From Gordionus sp. m RMFG-2023 (lineage: Eukaryota > Nematomorpha > Gordioida > Chordodea > Parachordodidae): a stretch of 64,000 nucleotides of DNA. Numbering within the stretch: the first letter of the stretch is position 1; every line of letters starts with the position of its first letter. The notes below the pieces were generated by a model, which worked only from the letters and a program-made list of their open reading frames with translations, did no database searches and was not told the origin of the DNA. Position numbers and translations under genes: made by a program. The stretch lies in contig NC_088775.1 in the NCBI RefSeq assembly GCF_954871325.1, positions 84,917,561-84,981,560 on the forward strand, in the 5' to 3' direction. Below, one piece after another: positions 40,010 to 52,000 of this stretch.

Positions 40010-43000
40010 CTAACATTGTAAATTATAAATGAGATAAAGTTCTGTTATAGTAAGCCTGGACCAGGCCAATTATTTTAAAATTCTAATGTATAGAAAGCAT
40101 TTTGGCGTCGGCACAAAAATACGAATAGAATATTTCTATTATTCTTTTGAATCCAAAATTCTTTATTCGTATTCCTAATTCGATTCAAAAATTAAATGTT
40201 TTAAAATTTTTTTTTTAAAGAGGGAAAAAGAATTATTATAATAACAAAAAAAATGATTTAATAAAATATAGAAATAAAATAAAAAGTTCTTCTAGAAAAA
40301 TAGTTCAATATTTATGAATAGCTTTAAATATCTACAAATGATTTCAAATATTTTGGAATAATAAATGTTAAGAAATTCGATCGAATAATGAAAACAATAT
40401 TTTTTGACGTATAAATGTCGTTATTATTCATAAAATACTAAACGATCTAATTGAATAAAATCTAATAATTATTAAACCTCCTTTTCACATTAGCTTATTC
40501 TGTATTTAAGGTGACAAGTCATTTAAAAAAATATATTCCGATAAGTGTGACTGGGCTATGATATTAATTTACCAAGAATAATACCATCTCTAACTTTAGA
40601 TAGTATATTTGCACACTGCAAACATTACGCAAGTAAATTATGAACATTTGACAATCCATCAATAAATATTGACTTGCCAATTGTATTGATTTACTCTTTC
40701 TACTAATAAATATGTAAGACGCTAGAGCCGGTAGTGTATTATCTGGTCTAATTACAATACATTTTTTATACTAATATCCTATTTTATTAAGTATACTTAT
40801 TTCTGATATACATATGTAAAATGGAGGGGGGGTTGAGCGCTGAGACGGATGTTTGATTCCATAAAGTAATTGCAATAGGAGATGTTTGGATGAAGTATTT
40901 TTTAACGAAAATTTTATTAGAGGAATTCTTACAACTAACCAAAAATGATGGGATATTAGATAAGCAAAAATCGAAGTACTAATTAATATAAAATAACTAT
41001 TAATGCCGTGTCTTAGGACGGCTTTATCGACTTAAAAAGCAAAACGAGAATAAAATAACAATGCCACCAAATAGTTAAACCAAACTAAAATTGAATGTCC
41101 CAGTGTTCAGAAGTTCTTTAGATACTATAGAGAAATTAAGTAGACCCAGCTAAGAATTCAAAAATGCTATAAAACGAAAAATTAAATATGCGGTATGAAA
41201 TAATTTGAAAACCTATGTTTGGCATTTTGATTGTGTAAGTGAAGCAATAACTCGCGTTTATTATACGATCGCTGCATGCAGAAGGAGGTAATTGACCAGC
41301 GGCGCAGCCTGGATTTTTGAGGGAAGTGCATTGAAGGCATTGGAAGTTATTTTCTATATAAAAATTTTTTTTTAATGCTATACCTAATTTACATTTTATA
41401 AAAAATATTTTCTTAAAAAAAACCATTAAACGAAATATAGATATGGTCCAAATTTTGAATGTGAAATCTAATATTTTATAAATCCATAATGCATATTTTA
41501 AAACAAAATGGTGCTCGCTACTTTTTTAAAAATAAAATTAGTTTTTATTAAGCAGTGTCTTAACTTTGACTTGTATTATTTCTAAATAGTCGACTACATA
41601 GCTTTATCAAAACAATTTTTTTTAAAATGGTTATTTAAATTTAGTCCACATTTAAAATGAAACGGAATAGGGTGTCCTAGTTCAAGATCTGAATAAACTG
41701 TTTTAAACAGAAGTTTAAAAAATAAGATGGGTCAGTAGGCTTAACGCTATTTATATATACAATAGGAAACGAACTAAATATTTAAAAGAAAATTCACATC
41801 ACTTAAATTATATTTTTGCAAAATATATAATATTATATTCATTATTTCATGCAAATCCTTTGAACGGTTTTAATTTTACTAATGTTATTTTCTAAATGCC
41901 GTATATTTGAGCCCCTCTCCCCGATATATATAATAATAACCTGTAATTAATCAGAAATAATTTTAATAAAATCATTCCTATCAATAAGTGTCTTTATAAA
42001 AGTTACTTTTGAAAAGTACGTTTCAGATGATTATTAACTCATTTTTTAAATTTATTTTTTACTTACAAAATAATTTTGCGATTCACAAATGTTAATCAAA
42101 TGAATCTAATGAAAATAAAAAATTTTAAAATAGAAATGCACTGCAAAAAAATAAAAAAGAATGTAATATATTAAGAACACTAAAAAAATATATATATCAT
42201 AGTAATAATAATATTTGAATCGAAAAAAGTATATAAATAACAGAATATAATATTTAAGTGCTTTGCGTCTAAAAAATTGGGAAAAATACGTTTTATATCT
42301 GCTTTTAATTGTTGTCAAAAGTGTTCATTTTTTTTTCACATAATATAAGTTTTCCTGAGCATACAAGTGAGATATTATATTTAATAAACAGTGATTTTAG
42401 ATTTGAGAAATCATCTAAAGATAATGAATGATATATAAATGTTTTACAAATCTTAAAAAGTAACACTTTGTCTTGACATTCCAAATAAATATTGCAAGTC
42501 GAATTTTTTCAAAAGTAACTATTTACAGTTACTTTTTCATGAAAATTTAACTAGCTTAATAATATTACTATTGACCCTTTTATGAGGTTTTATGTAAACA
42601 GCTGACTTATTTAAAATTCTATTCTTCTAATTATAATCAAATGACCTGCAAGATTTGACAGATATAAATTATTTAATCTTTATTAATAATAATTTTTAAT
42701 ATATCTTAATCCTACATACATATCTATCAAATCTTAAATTAACCCTAACCCATATCATTTTAACCATTATTCATACTCCTTACTTTAGATACTTGTTTAA
42801 TTTTAAAAATGTTTCATCCAATTAAAAAAAAAATCTTCAATTGAACTATCTTTAAGTTGAGTTATTATCGTAATGATTGACATGTAAGTGAAAACTGAGT
42901 AATAATTTTTTCTGCCATTAGATCAATTATGTTTATAGAAACCGCTGAGTTAAACCCCTCTCGGTAGGTAGACGTACAGTGTCAATAAATTTCCTAAAGA

Positions 43001-46000
43001 TTAAATCAGAGGGAAAACTGGCCAACCTGGGTAAACCTGGAAATCGCCATTAAACGGAGAGAAGAAATACACGATGATCAATATCTAATAAATTGTATTT
43101 TGAAAAATATATAGCCTTGAATTTTATATTAATATAATAAATTAATTATAAATTTCGTTTCTGGCAATATATTTTTGATTTATATATTATTATATAAATT
43201 AATTATAAATTTCGTTTTTTATGGGTATATTTTTGATTTCTAGTCAAAAATTTACAGAAGCGAAACAGAAATACTAATGGTGAGGGTAATTCCTATTTTG
43301 AAAAATTAAAAGGACCTCAAAATATTTTTTTAATTTCAATTCAAACATCGTTCTTCAGAAGTCCAATGGCGAGGATAGAATTTTTTTGGCAATATGGGAC
43401 AAGGTGTTTAAAAAATTTGGAACTATTTATTCTTAGCCAAATCAAATGAGTCCATAAAATCATTCTTCTTAAATAATATTTTTTTTATTTATTTCATTCC
43501 TCTCAGTACCCTCACTTTATTTTACTTATGAGATCTATCAGTCGCCGTTCAATAAAACAGATTTCTATCATTTTTAATACACGTTATTGATTTAGACGGT
43601 TAGTAATGTTAAAAAGCCAGATTCGAGTCGATTTTTAAAACCGGCCCGATTAAGTTTATAACCAAAATAAATGTGAGCCTGGAGATTTTGCTCATAGATA
43701 GCTGAAAAGGTTTGGACACTATTAGCTAAATATGGAAGCTAAATATCAGCAATATATCTACAGCGCCCAGGCGCATTTTTGTAACTCAGGACTATATTAG
43801 ATAAGTGTATTAAAAATTTTGTGATATATTTCGTGATAGTTTAATAAGTTACACCCTAATAATTTTATATGGTAATTATTATTTTTCACACACTAATAAT
43901 GAAATTAATATTTAAACGTCTACTAATTAATGGTTGAAATGAAAATTGAGGGGTAACGGGAAAGTTTTTTTTTTTATATAACTATATAATGATGATAATA
44001 AATTATTTATATATTTTTTCGAATTATTTATCTATTTTCATAAATCGATTTCATATAATATTTTAATAGTATTATTAATATAAATGCAATATATTTATAA
44101 TGGTTATATTTTTTATGAAGATTTTTATATCATATAAAATATTTTTTTTAAAAAAGTATAATTTTAGCGAATATTTTTTTTGGAAAAAGCAAGTAAATTG
44201 AAATGACTCCTGCAAAGTTTTGAGCATATAAGGGTCATTAATAATTTCGTGATAGCGAAAAGAAATAATTATCCCATTTTTAAAAATGGTAATAATTGTT
44301 AAAAAAAAAATAGACATACAATTTTCTTTTTTAAATGAAAAAATAAAATAAATGTCGCTGCTATATGCTATGCAGGGCTGTAGCCACCAGTTAAGGGGAG
44401 GGCAACTGTTTACTTAGGAATAGTGTTGTTAAAAGGCTCGTTTTGAGCCGATTTTTTTAAAAACGGCTAATTAAATATTTTAGCCAGAAAAATATTGCCT
44501 AAGCCTGGAGATTTCGCTAATTGATGTCTAAACCGTTTGTGCCATCTATGAGCAAAATCTTAAGTCTTGCGTAATATTATTCTAGATAAAATATTGAGTT
44601 AGCCGTTTTTAAAAATCGGCTAAAATCGAGCCGTTTTTAAAAATCGGCTAAAATCGAGCCTAAACAACACTACTTAGGAGGGTCAATGCTTTTTTGAAAT
44701 ACTCATATAAATTTTTTTGCTATTTTTATTAAAAATTCGTTAACATAAATGAATTAAAAGCTAAATTCCGTATTTTTTCCATAAGCCATTAATATCAAAA
44801 AAAAAATTACGTCGTAAGTGCTAGATAGAACTCTCTTTAGTTCGGAGAATGAGACCTCACAAACATTTATACAATTCATTAAATGCAAAATTGTGTTTTT
44901 TTATACACGATATTTACGATATTTTCAAAATTATTATTTTTTTAACTTCTGAAAGCTCATAGTTCTTTTGATATTTTCATTTCATGATGCCACGTTTCTA
45001 TATTTAAGTTTGATATTGATTCTAATGGGGGCATTTTATCTGATATAAAATAATCAGGGTCAAGATGGAATAATGTATTAAAACATGATAGAAGATTATA
45101 ATCATTTTGTGTAAATCTTTTAAAAAACGACTTACATAAATAATCAATAATTTTATAATAATTCTTATTTAAGGAACTCCATTTGAAGTCCTTTACACAA
45201 TCAAATTGCAATTTGGTATCGACTAAAAAATCATGAAGGTTTGTACGTGTTTTACGTACCCTTGATGATTTTTGAGATATGAAATTAAATTTTTATATAA
45301 GTTTCTAAAGTCTTAATTCTTATCATATCAAAAGAATTATCACTTCTTTTATTTTTTAATATATTAATTATGGGATGAATACAATTTTTAATTTAGTGGA
45401 TCTATTGTTATTAATACTTATTTAGTGGATCTATTGTTATTAATTCTTCATAAATTAAAATGACCAGTAGAATGTAAATTTTATTAACCACTGAATCATG
45501 AATGGAACTTCTAAATTAAGAGTACTATTTATCAATAGTCTCAAAATTCTTATTAATAATGTGAGATGTTTCTAAATGACCAGTCACCTTCTGGTCTAAA
45601 AGTCTCTTAAGAGTATGGCCTGTATATCTACAGGTTAGTTAAAATATTCAAGAATATTATAATATAAATCATATGAAAATATATATGACAAAATTTTTAA
45701 TATTTTTTTTTATTTGTAATCTAATTTTAAAAAGAAAAAAATAATATTATAATAATCTAGTAGGCTGTGCTAAGGTTGAAAAGAAGTCCTAATCGGGTCT
45801 ATTTTTAAAAACGGCCGATTAAGATTTTTTGCCAAAATAATGTTATATAAGCCTCGAGGCAAATAGATGTTTAAACCTTTGTGCCATCTATAAGAAATAA
45901 TTCCCCGAAATTGATTATCTCAAAATTTTTAAATATTTTATTTGAGGATTTTTATTTCGTTGTTATATTTATAAGGGGAATTTTTTTTTTCCTCCTATTT

Positions 46001-49000
46001 TAATAATTTTGTAATTTTTAATATCTTAAAAAACGGGGGTTTTGTTTCCGGGGAATTATATTCCTAGATTCATAAATATAACTGAACATACTCTTTTCAA
46101 GTAAATAGAATCTTCCATACGTCTCATTTTCAAGACCATTTGTCCTTATACAAAAATAATGAAGCGTGGCCCAAATTTAGGCTCGGGCTTCTTAAAAATA
46201 GGAAAACCGCACGGCCGAGCGGACTAAAAATAAAGGGTAGGGCTTAGTTTCAAAAATGACAAATTCAGGTTAAAAAATATTTTAATTTACAGAACACCCG
46301 CCATAAAAAGTGGTAAATTTCCTTCCGATTTTTTTCCCCATCAAATTTAATGTGTATTTTTTTAAAAAAAAAATTTAATCAATCAGAATCAATTTAAGAT
46401 ATTTTTTTTTTGCATAATAGTAATAATCAAAATTAATTATATTTATATATAAAAAAATATATAAATTGCCATGGAAATTTAAATAATTTTTTATGGCTAT
46501 CACCATCCGATTAATTCAGAAATTATTATAATGTGTGTTTTGTTTTATTTTACATTAAACATCACGGTTTATCGAATTATTAATGAAAGAAAGAAGAAAA
46601 AATTATATTATATAATAATAAAATTTATATCTCCAATTTAAATTGAAATCATTAAAATATATATATTATATATATATATCCAAAAAAAAATTCTTATTTT
46701 ATATATTCCAAATTGGTGTTGTTAAACGGCTCTATTAGAGTCAATTTTTAAAAGCGGTCAACTAAAGATTTTAGCCATAAAAAATGTTGCCTAAGTCTTG
46801 AAATTTCGCTAATAGATGTCCAAACCTTTGTGCCATCTATGGGGAAAATCGTCAGGGTTATGTAATACATTTTTGGATAAGATACTGAGTTAGCCGTTTA
46901 ACAACACTAAAATGATTTAAAAAAATATAACCTCTAAAATGAAGCCACATAAAAAAGAAAACCTATCCATAATCGAGAAACGTTTTCGCTTCTAATGCGG
47001 GCATGTAAATGTATTTTACGGAGGTCTTCATAAAATTTTATTTTTTAAAAATTTTTCGAAAACCAGCACTTCTAAATAGTATTTTACATGTTCAACTTTT
47101 TCAACATCCGTGGGCGTCCTTTTTAGTTTATATTCCGTCCTAGCCTAAATTTTCTCTAAGGATTTGTGAATTAATGTTATATAATTTCAATTGGTCACTA
47201 ATTTCAGGAATGCATCTTGGACAGGCAAATATGATCGAGTTAATTCCTAAATTTCAACGGGGTAATTCGGACGGGGTAATTAGTGTCGTAATTGAGCAAC
47301 ATTATAATATAACATTAAAATAATTGATTTGAGGATAAATTAAGTATTCCATCTCCTTTGATTTATATCTACCTTAAAAAAATATATAATGATATTTATG
47401 GCCTCATATTATTTTATTTTTTTTAACCTTTAACAAATTTATAAAATAATTTAATTCATATGACATCTAAAAAGGAAATATTCCCGAAATTTCGAGATTA
47501 AATTGAATGTTTTTTTGTCAAAAATTGTTTTATATTAATCACCTTCAAGATCAGCGTGTGAGGAGTTAGGCAGATAATAAATTTTTTTTAAAACTAGTTA
47601 TGGAATATAATACTAATAAATTTAATTCTGACGGGTATTATGATATAACAAAGCTGAACTAATCCTGCATTCACAGTTAGCGCGAATTCGCAAGGAAGTA
47701 TACAAAATATGCTGTGTTTTCGTATGCTTCGCCGCGAATTCGCGATAGCTGTGAATGCAGGTTAAGTACTAATTTAGAGACGCTTCCCTATTTACCTCCC
47801 ACGCCTTCCTTTCCTTTCTTCCTCGCAATCTCACACTTGTATTCGATAACAAGATATATAATTCGTAAGATAATCAATACATTAAATAGCAGTTTCAAAA
47901 TCAATTCGAGTTTTTTTTTACTTTAAAATAATAAAAAAAAATTTTATATCGAGGGAATAAAAAAGGAGACAATTTTCAATAATTTATAATTCCTTTTATT
48001 AATAAATACCAGAAAAATACCACTATCAAATCCAAAGAATTTTGGATATTCATAAATCATAATGTCATCATCATTACAAAAAATTATAAATATTAATGTT
48101 ATTCATTCATTAATAAATATATCAATTTTTCTCCTAATAAGAAAGCTTGAAGATGCATAATGTACTATATATATATATTCATTAAAAATCACGTAATATA
48201 TTTGAAATTTTTTTATCTGATAACGAGTGTGTGATTATAATTGTTAACTAGGGATTAGTATAAAATTGACTATCTACAAAGCAGTGCAGCAAGTAAAAAC
48301 ATGATAGCAATTTATTAAACAATGTTATATAAAATTTTACACCCATTTTTTAAAGATAAACTAATCCTAAACAATATCTGTGTCTTGATTGGATCTATCT
48401 TGCCAGATTTTCATTTTATTGGCGGAAACAAATTTGCTATTAACAGTAGAGCCAACCCATAACTCTCCATGAAATAAAACTGATGACTTAGGGGAGAGGG
48501 GGTCAGTGTGTGACACAAATTTATATGATAAAACAAATTAATTCTCCCCTTTCTCTTACAGTTCTCTCAACTCGAAGAAGTTTTTCTTCAAGTAGTTACA
48601 CTAATGCCAGAGTAACTAGTCCGACAACAAGAGGTCTAGCATACTTGCCTTCAGTGAACTACGTGTTAGGGAAATAGTCAATTCTAGAAATGCGTTTTGG
48701 CAACAGATTTATACCCCCTCCCCTTCCATACTCCAGAAAAATATTTTCAAACCACTATCTCCTTACAGAAGTCTAAAACTTAAAAAAATCGAATCTTTAT
48801 TTAAATAATTTCTGGTGGGCGGACAAATAATTTTTGATTTTATTTCAGTTCTGGCTTTTTCCGAGATTTAAAAAAAATTCGTTAGGGGTCGGGTAGACAC
48901 TTTTTTTTTGTAAAAGTTTTGGACCAAGTCGGGCTTAAAAAAATTACTCCCAAATGCTGATAACCAATTAGAATGGAACTACTAATTTTCTTTCAAAAAA

Positions 49001-52000
49001 TCGCAAAAAGAATAAGAAATACTCTTTTCCTTAAAAATTTGCTTGGCGTTATTAATAAAAATTTTGACAAAATTGTGTCACTATATATTGTGTGAATTAT
49101 TTTATCACTATTCGATTTCCTAATAAATAGAGAAACTCAGCAAATTAAATTTGAAAGGATGTTTATTTAATATAAAATAAATATCATTCTTACATAATAA
49201 TGAGTTAATTTATTTCCTTTATATATATATATATATGTGACTTATTTTTATTTCAAAAAATGTGTCAAAAGGAAAAGTCATAACATAAATCGAATAAAAT
49301 TTTGAAATTTAATTACATTAATATCATTCCTACGATATAACCAAGCCAAGTTATTCTTAAGAAATTACATTTATTTTTTTAATCTTGTTTTTGTAATTCT
49401 CTTTATATTATATAGTATATACTATGTATACACTTATATAGAATACAAATCCATTTAATTTTAAAATTCAATTGGTTATATTTGATAAATAATTTTTTTT
49501 AGTAGTATCAAGGTATCATTCAACTCTCGATTAAATGATTTTATAAGTCAGTGACATATCTGGAATTTTACTTAGCATTAATAATATCCAGTATTCATAA
49601 TTTTGGAAGACAACAGCAGATTCTAATAAACTGTTTTTTTGTTAAATTAAAATTATTTTAGAAAATCAAATTTCATGATGCCACGAAGACTGATTGTATT
49701 ATTTTAAAGAATGGAGCAGGATTTAACAAAAGTCTTCATAAAAGCGTTTATAAATTTTTTTCCCCAAATTGATGATCAGAAAGATTGAGGATTTTTTTAA
49801 AGATCAAAATAATTTTTCATAAAATATTTGTGAAATTCATAATAGATTTTTTTATGCATTAAAATCACAAATTTTATTTACTTATAAATTTTTTTTAAAA
49901 TTTAGGTAAAATTTGAACATTTTCAAAATAATCTTCCTTTCTTTAAAAAAAATCTTTTGAGATCAAACTCTGGATTCAGCAACTTCCTTATGTACAAAAT
50001 ATTGCTTTCAATTTTATAAAAAAATAATCATTAGGTGGCCTTTGAAATATCTAAGGGTCTCCCCTAGTGTTGTTAAATGCACAATTTGAGTCGATTAAAA
50101 ACGGCATGATTAAGAGGTAGAAAGATTTCTTCTATTTTGCCAAATCTTGAGGCCTATAAATAAAACTATTAGGCTAAAATCTCAATCATGCCAGTTTAAC
50201 AACACTAGGTATCATCCATAATACGTCCGATGGAAGTGAGATTTGTCATTTTACAAAAAAAAGATCTGTAATTTTTTAAATATTCTCCATTATATAATGA
50301 TTGCAAAATCTACTGAAATGATTACGAAATCTAAAAAAAATATTTTTCAATTATAGAGATTTCCTATTTGATTTTGAAAATTAAGAATGTAATGCATTAT
50401 AAAGAAATGTGTCTAATTTATGATATAACATAACTTTTTTTTAAAGTATAGTTGTCTGCGTATATTTTATCCGCAACCAAAAAAAACAACCTATATGAAT
50501 CTTATAAGTCATTCACTTCCTGCCGATCTCTAACGTATACGATATTCCCGGATTGTCTTGGGGGGGGGCATATTTCCGTAAGAATTAGTGCTAAGATCTT
50601 AAATATCATCTTTTTAATCTTTAGCTTCCAGTAGTAATAATGGTGTTCATAGTGATGACTTATCAAGATCAACAATTCATCAATCATTAATTTTTACCCT
50701 AATTTTATTATATATAGAAAAAGCAAATATTGCAATTATCCGAAAGAAAAATGAAGAAAATAAATAAATAAATATCTAATAGAGGAATATAATAAAAACT
50801 AGTTATCTGCATCGGATCTAATTTTTCAAGTCTGGCCCGCCCGAAATTTTTTTAAAAAGGTTTAGCCGGTCCGGCCCGAAATTTTTTTAGAAGGCTTTGT
50901 CGGCCCGGCCCGAACCCGATTTTTTTTTTAAAAAAATTTACCGGGAAGGCCCGTCCCGAATTTATTTAAATATAGAAATTAATTTTTATAATTTTAGATA
51001 AAATTTCTCAACTTTATAAATTTTGTTAATTTCAAAAAATTGAAAAAAAAATATTAAAATAACATTAATTCGAAATTATTAAATTTCAATAATTCGAAAA
51101 AATTATTTGGACCACTCTTTTATTATGTGAGTAAAGTGGAGATCTGCAAAAGTAAGTCCGGCCCGTACCTGGCCTGGCCCGAAAGGGCTTCGAGCCGTGT
51201 CTATATTTATTTTTTCAGAAAATTCGGGCCGGGTCGGTGTAAATTTTTAAAATATATATAAATTTATTAATTTTATGTTGAATTTTTTTATGTAAAATAA
51301 AAATATTTGATTTTATATATAGAAACTAGATTCCATATAACATATATCTTTTATTTTGAGTAATTATAAAAATTTATTTCTATATTTATATAAGTTCGGG
51401 CCGGGCCGGGCTGGGCAAAACTTTTTAAAAAAAATTTAGGACCAGGCTTGAAAAATTAGGCCCCATGCAGATCACTAGAGTAAAGTTCCAAATTAAGAAA
51501 TTATAAATAACATCTTTACATTTTTATTTGGATAGAAATCTCTCTGATGTCATTATTGGGGGAAAAAAATGGAATTGTTTTATTAACAAAATTACAAAAA
51601 AATAAAATTTTAATCTTAAAATTTAATCTTAAGATTAAGAAAGAGATAGTTTTATTTCGTTTGAAAATTTTTATATCTTTTTTTTTTTGAAAAATATATT
51701 TCGGCAATTATAGTCAAACAAGAAGAGTATAAAAACTAATTTAAAAAAAAGAATATCAAGGAGTAGTATTTAATTATATTTTAAAAAGTCAAATGATATA
51801 TTAGGAGAAGTGTATAAAGCTAATTAAAAAATATAATAATTAAAATTATGTTTCATATAATATAATGTGTTAATATGTTCTAAATCATTCTATGATTTTA
51901 CCGCATATATATATAAACAATTCTAAACAGAATAGAATAAATTACTCAAATTCTGATTACCTCAACTTAATTTAAAATAGAAATGATAATTTCATTTCAC

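Larger units (their letters stand above)
44373..45300 (-). mobile_element. hAT transposon remnant (ZMYM/P52rIPK-like) with a MITE inserted
   Basis: The left end CAGGGCTGTAGCCACCAG plus G-run resembles the hAT end at 5839. Further in, the minus strand carries a transposase piece (44957-45290). A hAT-N1 MITE interrupts it at 44421-44672. The right end was not found, so the limit is approximate. Confidence 0.6.

Noticed and set aside
42700-42760. CCCTAACCC as telomeric repeat
   Set aside because: A single occurrence within a dispersed repeat that recurs at about 54015, not a tandem array.
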